A stretch of DNA of 64,000 bases from Candidatus Edwardsiibacteriota bacterium (lineage in GTDB: Bacteria; Edwardsbacteria; AC1; EtOH8). The position numbers were made by a program, and so were the translations under genes. Positions within the stretch are counted from its first letter, which is position 1, and each line of letters opens with the position of its first letter. The stretch is from positions 1 to 64,000 of the forward strand of contig JAGVNJ010000039.1 in assembly GCA_020053305.1 (NCBI GenBank), written 5' to 3'. Positions 8,099-15,354 of this stretch are shown one piece after another. The notes beneath the pieces are model-generated. The model saw nothing but the letters and a program-made list of their open reading frames with translations. It was not told the DNA's origin and did no database searches.

Positions 8099-9760
8099 AT
8101 GAGAACAAAAATCGGTTTACTGGCCTTATCGCTGGTTTTGGTTGCCGGCAGCGGTTTTGCCGCGGAGGGTCTTCCCTGGTGGTCAAATCCCTGGACCGAA
8201 TCCTTCCGCAGCGCCTCGACCGCCAACCTGTTGGAGGACGATCTGGATCTAATGCTGGATCCCGCCCGGCTCTCTTCCATTGACGGCTACCGGCTGTACA
8301 CCAACCTGTCCAACATCGTTTCCAAAGAGGACGAAGTGTTCAGCAACAACAGTGATGGCTATTATCTGATCGGTGGTTCCGGCAAACTGATGGAATTGGG
8401 CCACGCCGGGCTTCTTTACGACAGATATCAGTATACCTATCGGGACACCACCAAAGTCAGCCAAACCACCGTTGTTGACCTGGACGCCAACGGCACCTAC
8501 GACCGGCGCACCGTCACCGATGTCACTTACAATGACCAAGGCAAATATTTCGATACCCATTGGTGGCTGGGCTATGGCCGCGAGATGGGTCCCGGAAAGC
8601 TGGGGGTGCTGTTCTATCACAGCGCCGAGAACGATCTGTCCCGTCCCTGGGGGGATAACTATGACGCCCATACAGTGGTAACCGACCTGCTGCTGAACAC
8701 CGTCACCAGCGATGTTGTCACCAACTACACCCACAGCACGCAGATAGACCGAAGCGTCAACGGCGGGGCCCTAAGCTACTGGATGCCGATGGGCGATCAG
8801 ATAGACCTGGGCCTGGCCGGAGGTATCAATATTTATCTGGCCAACCAGTACGACACCCTTACCTACCACAGCCGTTCATACAATCCCTCGGTGGCCACAG
8901 CCAACGGCATTACCATCGACAGCACCGCCTACCTGGATCTGATCCCCAACGACCATGTGGGCCTGGAGCTCAACGTCAGGGGAGCCATGGTCTACAAGTG
9001 GAGCGACAATGTCAAGACCCGCACCGACCTGATGTTTACCACCCTAAGCGGCGAAAGAGCCGACGGCTTTAGAAACAGCGAATATATCCGGGCCGACGTC
9101 TTCGCAGTGCCCACCGGATTGAACAGCACCAACACCACCAGGACCAACGGAAGCAACGCTGTCTTTCAGGACAATCACAGCATGGGGATGACGCTGTTCA
9201 GCAAGACCACCGCCCAGCTGGGCGATAAGGTGGAGATGTCCATGGGCCTGGGTTTGGGGACCTACACCAGGGACCACAGCATGGAATTCACCAGCGAGTA
9301 CAACGAGCGGATAGTTTACAACGACGGCGATCCGATCCTGCTTACCGACCAAACCACAATCACCACCGGCAGCTATCACTACAATGATATGTTTACCGAG
9401 GCGACCAAGATGATAGTGGCCCCGGTGGGGGTGGAGTTCCACATCACCAAGCCCTTCGTATTCCGTTTGGGCGCCTCCCCTGGTTTCGGTTATTCTGACA
9501 CTTCTCACACCTATACTTATGAGTTCACCCCCAACAAGGTCACCACTATCAACGCCACCAACGACACCACGGAGACTATGCCGGCCAACTATCCAAGCTT
9601 AAACGGCTATGTCAATAATAATCAAGAAAATTTTAGCTTTGTGAACTATACCTACGGGGCCGGCTGGAAGATCAGCGACAACCTGCAGATAGACCTGATG
9701 GGCTTTGTTGACTGGAACACCCTGGCGGACTGGAAGCTCTCGGCCACCTTCAAATTCTAA
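8099..9760 (+). CDS. Exported outer-membrane beta-barrel-like protein
   Basis: A 553-residue protein with a classical signal peptide (residues 1-22, ending GSGFAA). The rest is rich in alternating polar/hydrophobic strands, Tyr, Thr and Asn, and ends in WKLSATFKF; a terminal Phe after a short strand is typical of outer-membrane barrels recognised by the BAM complex. A TTGGAGG ribosome site precedes ATG 8099. The strong promoter at 7953 and a lipoprotein gene 27 bases downstream suggest an abundant envelope pair. I do not recognise the specific family. Barrel topology is inferred from composition and terminus. Confidence 0.7.
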   Translation: MRTKIGLLALSLVLVAGSGFAAEGLPWWSNPWTESFRSASTANLLEDDLDLMLDPARLSSIDGYRLYTNLSNIVSKEDEVFSNNSDGYYLIGGSGKLMELGHAGLLYDRYQYTYRDTTKVSQTTVVDLDANGTYDRRTVTDVTYNDQGKYFDTHWWLGYGREMGPGKLGVLFYHSAENDLSRPWGDNYDAHTVVTDLLLNTVTSDVVTNYTHSTQIDRSVNGGALSYWMPMGDQIDLGLAGGINIYLANQYDTLTYHSRSYNPSVATANGITIDSTAYLDLIPNDHVGLELNVRGAMVYKWSDNVKTRTDLMFTTLSGERADGFRNSEYIRADVFAVPTGLNSTNTTRTNGSNAVFQDNHSMGMTLFSKTTAQLGDKVEMSMGLGLGTYTRDHSMEFTSEYNERIVYNDGDPILLTDQTTITTGSYHYNDMFTEATKMIVAPVGVEFHITKPFVFRLGASPGFGYSDTSHTYTYEFTPNKVTTINATNDTTETMPANYPSLNGYVNNNQENFSFVNYTYGAGWKISDNLQIDLMGFVDWNTLADWKLSATFKF

Positions 9761-9787
9761 GAATAAATATTTAAAGAGGAGACAGAA

Positions 9788-11065
9788 ATGAATATAGGAA
9801 AATTCCTTAGGCTGGGATCGGCCCTGCTTCTGGTCCTGATGCTGGCGTTGGTGGGCTGCGGCAAAAAGGACAACCCCTTCGAGCCGGCCACCGATGCCGC
9901 GCAGGGAGTGTCCACCTCCAACCTCATCAACTCCGGATTGGTGACCATCACTCCCGGACTGGGCAACGCCCTGACGGATATCGATGGGGGCACCACCGGT
10001 ATCCAGGCCGAGATCGTCATCACCTTCCCGGTGTACATGGATCCGGCCACGTTAACTCTGACCAACATCACGGTGGAGAGCATCCAGAACGGCGTCATCA
10101 CCTACTACCCCGAACTGAAGAAGGCGGTGATCTTCGGCACCTGGAACGCCGGGGCTTACTGGTGCCGGGTGACCCTGACCACCGCTGTGCGGACCAAGGG
10201 CGGCGGCTACATCGACGGCAACGGCAACGGCCAGGGCGACGGCGCACCGTATGACAACAAGAGGCATTACGTCCGGGTGGGCGCACCAGCCACCCCGGCC
10301 CCGGACATCATCCATCCGGCCCTGGTAGATGGATCCCCCTATGGAGGATTTGTCAACCCGATATATCCCATGTTCTACTGTGCTTTTAATGCCAACGACA
10401 TCGACTCCAACCTGGTGAGGTCCAACTTCAGCGTCAAGGACAGCACCGGCCGGAGCATCTCCCTGAAATCTGGCGGAACCAACTGGACGGGCGCCACATT
10501 TTATGTCTATTTCCGGCCCACCGGGAGCGACTCGGTACTGATTTCCAACGCGCCCTACACGGTCAACGTCAACCTGAACTCCCTTGCTGATTCCAACGGC
10601 AACAAGGCGGTGTGGGTGAACTACGCCTATGTGGCCAACATTCCCAATGCGGTCTGGCCCTTCCGGACCTCCACCACCGTGGCCGGCGACTACACCCCGC
10701 TGAGATTGTCGGGAAACCCCAGTCTGACGGCCACCGAGATGATCATCACCTTCAACGACAGCTTAGACATGGCTACGGCCACTACCGGCAACATCATAGT
10801 GTACAAGACCAGCGGCGGCACCATAACCGGGGCCATCTCCGGACGGGTCTATGCCCAGCCCAGCGATATAGCGGCCAGGCAGGTGCGTTTCACCCTGGAG
10901 AACGCCCCGACGGGATCGGGCTCCTACCGGCTCTACCTGAACCGCCAGATGAAGGACAATGCCGGATTGATGCTTGACGGCAACGGCAACAACATAGGCG
11001 GCGAGGCCGGGATTCCGGGCTGGAACATCCCCTCGGATGACATCAGCTGGAACTTCAGCCGGTAA
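9788..11065 (+). CDS. Lipoprotein with Ig-like repeats
   Basis: A 425-residue predicted lipoprotein. The signal sequence ends in a lipobox (L-V-G-C24) followed by Lys and Asp. After it come at least two related segments of the Big_5/SbsA Ig-like kind: one beginning around ITPGLGNALTDIDGG with IVITFPVYMDPATLT, and a C-terminal one with MIITFNDSLDMATATTGNI and YRLYLNRQMKDNAGLMLDGN. These domains are common in surface proteins. It follows the barrel gene with an AGAGGAG site and is ended by the hairpin at 11091-11119, so the two form a two-gene unit. Specific function unknown. Confidence 0.75.
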   Translation: MNIGKFLRLGSALLLVLMLALVGCGKKDNPFEPATDAAQGVSTSNLINSGLVTITPGLGNALTDIDGGTTGIQAEIVITFPVYMDPATLTLTNITVESIQNGVITYYPELKKAVIFGTWNAGAYWCRVTLTTAVRTKGGGYIDGNGNGQGDGAPYDNKRHYVRVGAPATPAPDIIHPALVDGSPYGGFVNPIYPMFYCAFNANDIDSNLVRSNFSVKDSTGRSISLKSGGTNWTGATFYVYFRPTGSDSVLISNAPYTVNVNLNSLADSNGNKAVWVNYAYVANIPNAVWPFRTSTTVAGDYTPLRLSGNPSLTATEMIITFNDSLDMATATTGNIIVYKTSGGTITGAISGRVYAQPSDIAARQVRFTLENAPTGSGSYRLYLNRQMKDNAGLMLDGNGNNIGGEAGIPGWNIPSDDISWNFSR

Positions 11066-11090
11066 CCAACCGCCCCAGCTATTGCAACAT

Positions 11091-11119
11091 AAAGCCCCCC
11101 GCCTTGGGCGGGGGGCTTT
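11091..11119 (+). terminator. Rho-independent terminator
   Basis: Arms AAAGCCCCCCGCC / GGCGGGGGGCTTT with a 3-base loop and following T residues, just after the lipoprotein gene. Confidence 0.9.
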
Positions 11120-11189
11120 TGCTATTTACAATCTTAAAAAAATATGAGATAATTGAAACCGTTATATTATGCCTTTGGTCAAGACAGGA

Positions 11190-11218
11190 TTGACATAATT
11201 TATTGGATTATTTATAAA
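11190..11218 (+). promoter_or_regulatory. Promoter upstream of deoB
   Basis: TTGACA (11190-11195), 17-base spacer, TATAAA (11213-11218), 34 bases upstream of the deoB ATG, giving a short leader. Confidence 0.7.
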
Positions 11219-11252
11219 TTCTGTAAAATATTCGTTATCATATCGAACGCAT

Positions 11253-12425
11253 ATGAACAGGGCTATTCTGATAGTGCTGGACGGCTGCGGGGTGGGCGAA
11301 CTGCCCGATGCGGCAAAATACGGGGATAGCGGCAGCAATACCCTGGGCAATCTCTCCCTAAAAATACCGGGGGGATTTAAATTGCCCAATCTGCAAAAAT
11401 TGGGGCTGGGGAATATCATTCCCCTGGCCGGGATCGAGTCTGCTGTTGACCCCACTGCCAATTTCGGCAAAATGGCCGAAAAATCGCCGGGCAAGGACTC
11501 CACCGACGGACACTGGGAGATGGCCGGGCTGGTGACCGAAAAGCCCTTTCCCACCTATCCCCAAGGCTTTCCCCCGGAGGTCATAGAGCCTTTTAAAAAG
11601 GCCATCGGCCGGAATATCCTGGCCAACAAGCCCGCCTCGGGGACGGAGATCATCAAGGAACTGGGCGATCAGCATGTCAGGACGGGCTTTCCGATAATCT
11701 ACACCTCGGCCGACAGCGTCTTCCAGATAGCCTGCCATGAGGAGGTGGTCCCCCTGGAACAGCTTTATGATTGGTGCCGGATAGCCCGGAACATTTTGTC
11801 CGGTAAGCATGCGGTGGGACGGGTCATCGCCCGGCCCTTTATAGGAACCTCCGGCAATTACCAGAGGGTGGGCGGGCACCGCCAGGATTTCTCGCTCCAG
11901 CCGCCCAGGCCCACCATTCTGGATCATATCAAGAAAGCCGGGCTGGAGGTGGTGGGGGTGGGCAAGATCCACGACCTTTATGCCGGCCAGGGGCTTACCC
12001 AGAGCCTCCACAGCGACGACAACCATGACGGCATGGCCAAGATCCTCGAAGCCTGGTCCAGGCTCTCCCGGGGCCTGCTGATGGCCAACCTGGTGGAATT
12101 CGACATGACCTGGGGGCATCGCAATGATGCGCCGGGCTTTTATCAGGGCCTGCGGGATTTTGATGCCTGGTTACCCGGCCTGCTCAAAGTTATGACCAAA
12201 GAGGACATCTTGATAATCACCGCCGACCACGGCAACGACCCCACCACATCATCCACCGATCATTCCCGGGAATATGTGCCGTTGCTGGCTTACCGGCCGG
12301 GGGTAAAAAGCGGCATCAATTTGGGCACCAGGGAAAGTTTTTCCGACATAGCCGCCACCCTGGCGGAGATGTTCGGGATAACCGGCCTGGAGCATGGGCA
12401 GAGCTTCTTTAGGCAAATAATATAG
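11253..12425 (+). CDS. deoB: Phosphopentomutase
   Basis: A 390-residue enzyme interconverting (deoxy)ribose 1-phosphate and 5-phosphate in nucleoside salvage. It belongs to the alkaline-phosphatase-like metalloenzymes: the N-terminus [17 protein letters not shown] carries the first metal Asp, [11 protein letters not shown] holds the phosphothreonine loop, HSDDNHDGM lies in the cap region, and [24 protein letters not shown] gives the remaining metal His/Asp. Length is normal. Together with the downstream cytidine deaminase it makes a nucleoside-salvage pair, now separated by a four-helix-bundle gene. A promoter lies at 11190-11218; no strong ribosome site is visible before the ATG. Confidence 0.95.
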   Translation: MNRAILIVLDGCGVGELPDAAKYGDSGSNTLGNLSLKIPGGFKLPNLQKLGLGNIIPLAGIESAVDPTANFGKMAEKSPGKDSTDGHWEMAGLVTEKPFPTYPQGFPPEVIEPFKKAIGRNILANKPASGTEIIKELGDQHVRTGFPIIYTSADSVFQIACHEEVVPLEQLYDWCRIARNILSGKHAVGRVIARPFIGTSGNYQRVGGHRQDFSLQPPRPTILDHIKKAGLEVVGVGKIHDLYAGQGLTQSLHSDDNHDGMAKILEAWSRLSRGLLMANLVEFDMTWGHRNDAPGFYQGLRDFDAWLPGLLKVMTKEDILIITADHGNDPTTSSTDHSREYVPLLAYRPGVKSGINLGTRESFSDIAATLAEMFGITGLEHGQSFFRQII

Positions 12426-12430
12426 TTGAA

Positions 12431-12833
12431 AGGGTTTAGGGTTTAGTTTCTAGTATGGGCAAAAGTTATAAAGATTTGACAGTATGGCAGAAGTCGTATG
12501 CACTTTGCCTGTTGGTATACGGGATAACGAAAGCATTCCCCAAAAACGAGCAATATGGCTTGATAAGTCAATTGCGAAGATGCTCAGTATCCATTCCTTC
12601 GAATATTGCTGAAGGTTACAATCGGCGGCATAGAGGTGAATATGTACAATTTCTTTCGATTGCCTATGGCTCGGTGGCAGAGTTGGAAACCCAGATGCTG
12701 CTTTCCCGGGATTTACATTATTGTCCCCAAGAAAAATATGATATCGCTCAAAACCTAGTTATAGAGGTCAGTAAAATGCTAAGGGCACTTATGGAAAGTT
12801 TGAAAAATGGCTAAACCCTATCCCCTAAACCCT
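12431..12833. repeat. TTTAGGG-type inverted flanks around a four-helix-bundle gene
   Basis: Before the gene at 12455 lies AGGGTTTAGGGTTTAG (12431-12446). Overlapping its 3' end is the complementary type, CTAAACCCTATCCCCTAAACCCT (positions 12811-12833; key unit CTAAACCCT twice). The two flanks are imperfect inverted repeats of a telomere-like unit bracketing the gene, which looks like an inserted cassette. Confidence 0.55.
12455..12814 (+). CDS. Four-helix-bundle protein (23S rRNA intervening-sequence family)
   Basis: A 119-residue protein of the four helix bundle family (TIGR02436, the S23/intervening-sequence protein). Signatures are YKDLTVWQKSYALCLLVY at the start, YGLISQLRRCSVSIPSNIAEG in the middle and a Glu-rich helix with GSVAELETQ. 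Members occur inside 23S rRNA intervening sequences and scattered in genomes; their cellular function is not established. It sits between deoB and cdd, flanked by inverted TTTAGGG-type sequence, without a ribosome site. Its stop lies inside the cdd frame. Two further members are at 29583 and 63185, suggesting a mobile-cassette behaviour. Confidence 0.85.
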   Translation: MGKSYKDLTVWQKSYALCLLVYGITKAFPKNEQYGLISQLRRCSVSIPSNIAEGYNRRHRGEYVQFLSIAYGSVAELETQMLLSRDLHYCPQEKYDIAQNLVIEVSKMLRALMESLKNG

Positions 12834-13214
12834 AAAAGCCTGATCGAAGCTGCCCAAAAAACCCGCAATAAGGCTTATGCTCCCTATTCCAAATTCAAAG
12901 TGGGAGCCGCCCTGCTGGGCAAAAGCGGCAAAATATATACCGGCTGCAATGTGGAGAACGCCTCCTACGGCCTGGCCTGCTGTGCCGAAAGGAGCGCCGT
13001 GTTCAAAGCCCTCTCCGAGGGGGAAAGAGAATTCCGGGCCATCGCCATCGTGTCCGACAGCCCGGAGCCGACCGCCCCCTGCGGGGCCTGTCGCCAGGTG
13101 CTGAACGAATTCGCCCCGGATATATCGGTCATCATGCCGGGCAAGAAGAGGACCATCAAAACGACCCTGAAGAAATTACTGCCGTTTGCCTTTGGACCAA
13201 AATCACTAAAATAA
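12807..13214 (+). CDS. cdd: Cytidine deaminase
   Basis: A 135-residue homotetramer-type cytidine deaminase that converts cytidine and deoxycytidine to uridine forms in pyrimidine salvage. The zinc and catalytic motifs are intact: NVENASYGLACCAERSA (Cys-Ala-Glu, with the catalytic Glu) and APCGACRQVL (two zinc Cys). The first residues, MAKPYPLNPKS, are encoded by the CTAAACCCT-type repeat that flanks the upstream four-helix-bundle gene, and the ATG lies inside that gene's last codons. The cassette therefore seems to have supplied the current start; the family body begins about residue 12 (LIEAAQ). Confidence 0.92.
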   Translation: MAKPYPLNPKSLIEAAQKTRNKAYAPYSKFKVGAALLGKSGKIYTGCNVENASYGLACCAERSAVFKALSEGEREFRAIAIVSDSPEPTAPCGACRQVLNEFAPDISVIMPGKKRTIKTTLKKLLPFAFGPKSLK

Positions 13215-13235
13215 ATATAAAAGGAGGAGACCAAA

Positions 13236-13562
13236 TTGTTCGGAATAGCATTTGCATTGGGACAGGGCGGAGCGCCGTCCGGGGGAAGCTCCGGCGGGGG
13301 CTTGATGGGGCTGCTGCCCATCATCATCATGTTCGTGATCATTTATCTGCTGCTGATACTTCCCCAGCAGAAACAGCAGAAGAAGCACAAGGAGATGCTG
13401 AACACCCTGCAGAAGGGCGATAAGGTAGTGGCGGCCGGGGGCATCCATGGTACCATCGTCGGGGTAGACGAGCAGAGGAATGTGGTGGTGCTGAAGATAG
13501 ACGAGAACGTCAAGATAGAGGTCCAGAAATCAACCGTGGCCTCCAAGATCGAAAACAAGTAG
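13236..13562 (+). CDS. yajC: Preprotein translocase subunit YajC
   Basis: A 108-residue YajC, the small auxiliary subunit of the SecDF-YajC part of the protein-export complex. It has a Gly-rich N-terminus, one membrane helix (about residues 23-42, LMGLLPIIIMFVIIYLLLIL), then PQQKQQKKHKEML and the cytoplasmic domain with LQKGDKVVAAGGIHGTIVGV. Translation begins at TTG 13236, placed 6 bases after a strong AAGGAGGAG site at 13221-13229; no ATG in frame fits. secD and secF are not adjacent; the next gene is def. Confidence 0.92.
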   Translation: MFGIAFALGQGGAPSGGSSGGGLMGLLPIIIMFVIIYLLLILPQQKQQKKHKEMLNTLQKGDKVVAAGGIHGTIVGVDEQRNVVVLKIDENVKIEVQKSTVASKIENK

Positions 13563-13596
13563 GTATCTTCCAGTGACCGGCCAGGAAACAAAGATA

Positions 13597-14094
13597 ATGC
13601 CCATCAGGATCTTCGGCGATCCGGTGCTACGAAAAAAGGCCCAGGTTATCGAAAATATCGACGGCTCGATAGACCGGCTGGCCAGGGGAATGATGGAATC
13701 CCTCAACCAAGCCCGGGGGCTGGGGCTGGCGGCCCCGCAGGTGGGGCACTCCAAAGCGCTGTGCATCATAAACCTGCCATTGATGAATGAGAAGATCAAA
13801 CATCCGCTGGTGCTGATCAATCCGAAGATCCACCTGCGGGAAGGCGAAGTTAACTACGAGGAGGGATGCCTGAGCTTCCCCGGCATCTATGTCGATGTGA
13901 AACGGCCCCAAAAAATAGCTTTGACGGGACTGGACCTTGACGGCAACGAAATGGAATATGAAGCCGGCGATATCCTGGCCAGAGTGTTTCTGCATGAGAC
14001 GGATCATCTTAATGGCGTGTTGCTGATAGATCATTTGAGCACCATCAAAAGGCAGTTGTTAAAAAACAAATTGAAAAAATTGAAACAGGAATAG
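13597..14094 (+). CDS. def: Peptide deformylase
   Basis: A 165-residue deformylase that removes the N-formyl group from nascent proteins. All three family motifs are present: GLGLAAPQVG (motif 1), EGCLSFP (motif 2, metal Cys) and LHETDHLNG (motif 3, metal His and catalytic Glu). I chose ATG 13597, which gives the usual short N-terminus (MPIRIFGDPVLRKKA) with AGGAAA upstream; a GTG at 13573 would add eight residues. It lies between yajC and the TsaC fusion, all in one direction with short gaps, so probably one transcript. Confidence 0.93.
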   Translation: MPIRIFGDPVLRKKAQVIENIDGSIDRLARGMMESLNQARGLGLAAPQVGHSKALCIINLPLMNEKIKHPLVLINPKIHLREGEVNYEEGCLSFPGIYVDVKRPQKIALTGLDLDGNEMEYEAGDILARVFLHETDHLNGVLLIDHLSTIKRQLLKNKLKKLKQE

Positions 14095-14104
14095 TTTCAA
14101 GGTT

Positions 14105-15205
14105 ATGTTCCGAAGAAAAAAAGGGTTGATAATAAGGGTTGAGTCCGGGCAGCCGGACTCTTTTGCCATTGCCCGGGCGGCCCGGGTATTGGATGACCAG
14201 GGGATCATAGCCTTTCCCACCGATACCGTTTACGGCCTGGGGTGCCGGGCCGATTCGGCCAAGGCGGTCAGAGCGGTATATAAATTAAAGGGACGGGATT
14301 TTAAAAACCCCCTGATATTGTTTCTGGGAAAAACGGAGGAGCTGGGCCAATATTCCCAGGAACTTCCGGATTATGCCGGCAAACTGATCCGGGCCTTCTG
14401 GCCCGGCCCGTTGACCCTGGTGGTAAAGGCCTCTCAGGCGGTAAAACAATGGGGGCTTGACAAGGATGGGACCATCGGTTTGCGGATACCGGATTCCGCA
14501 CTATTGCAGGATATCATCAAAAAAACCGGTCGGCCGCTGGCCACCACCAGCGCCAACCGCAGCGGGGCCGGAGAGTCCTTTTCCGCCCAGGAGGTTATGG
14601 CCTCACTGCCGGGTCCGGTGGACCTGATGCTGGACGGGGGGGAGATAGCCAGGAATCATCCGTCGACCGTGCTGGATATCTCGGCAGGCCATCCGGTGAT
14701 CCTCCGCAAGGGGACCATCACCCTAAGCCGCATCCGGCAGGAGATCGGGATCCAGGTAAGACTCAAAAATATCCAGGTGCTGTTCGTATGTACCGGCAAT
14801 ACCTGCCGCAGCCCGATGGCCGAAGGATACCTGAGGCATATCCTTCCGAAGATATGGAAGGACAGGGTGGTGGTAAGATCGTGCGGAACCGGGGCCATGC
14901 CGGGAATGCCCGCCATGGGGAACTCGCAGCAGGCGGCCGCCCAGAACGGCTTTGACATAAGCCAGCACCGGTCATCGTCCTGCACCCAGGAACGGGTGCG
15001 GCAGTCGGACCTGATAATAGCCCTGGAGGAAAAGCACCGCCAGGATGTTAATAAACTGGCTCCCGAAAACGAAGTGAACCTGTTATCCCCCGGCGGGGTT
15101 CCCGATCCCATCGGGGGAACCCTGGAGGATTACTTGAAGACCCTGGAACTCATCAAGGCCGAGATGCCGGATGTTTTGGAGTTGATAAAAGAGAAACTGG
15201 ACTGA
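14105..15205 (+). CDS. TsaC/Sua5-type threonylcarbamoyl-AMP synthase fused to a low-molecular-weight tyrosine phosphatase
   Basis: A 366-residue two-domain protein. Residues ~10-215 are a YrdC/TsaC domain (AFPTDTVYGLGCRAD at 37-51, YKLKGRDFKNPL at 59-70, SANRSG at 149-154), which makes threonylcarbamoyl-AMP for the tRNA t6A modification. Residues ~222-366 are a low-molecular-weight protein tyrosine phosphatase/arsenate reductase-like domain with the P-loop C229-T-G-N-T-C-R235-S and the general-acid Asp334 in GVPDPIGG. Both active sites look intact. It directly follows def and is ended by the terminator at 15205-15231. A frameshift joining two genes is unlikely because the link region is smooth. 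Confidence 0.88.
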   Translation: MFRRKKGLIIRVESGQPDSFAIARAARVLDDQGIIAFPTDTVYGLGCRADSAKAVRAVYKLKGRDFKNPLILFLGKTEELGQYSQELPDYAGKLIRAFWPGPLTLVVKASQAVKQWGLDKDGTIGLRIPDSALLQDIIKKTGRPLATTSANRSGAGESFSAQEVMASLPGPVDLMLDGGEIARNHPSTVLDISAGHPVILRKGTITLSRIRQEIGIQVRLKNIQVLFVCTGNTCRSPMAEGYLRHILPKIWKDRVVVRSCGTGAMPGMPAMGNSQQAAAQNGFDISQHRSSSCTQERVRQSDLIIALEEKHRQDVNKLAPENEVNLLSPGGVPDPIGGTLEDYLKTLELIKAEMPDVLELIKEKLD

Positions 15206-15231
15206 CAGGGCGTTTGAGGCGCCCTGTTTTT
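15205..15231 (+). terminator. Rho-independent terminator
   Basis: Arms ACAGGGCG (15205-15212) and CGCCCTGT (15220-15227), loop of 7, then a T run. It overlaps the stop codon of the TsaC fusion gene and ends the yajC-def unit. Confidence 0.8.
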
Positions 15232-15354
15232 CAATTTGAAAAATGAAAAAGGATCAAATGAATGCAAGGCTTTTAAGTACGCTGCTATCCTCAGCCGTTT
15301 CGGGATAAATAAACCGTCAGATACAACCTTGTCAATCGATTAGGAAAAACTTAT

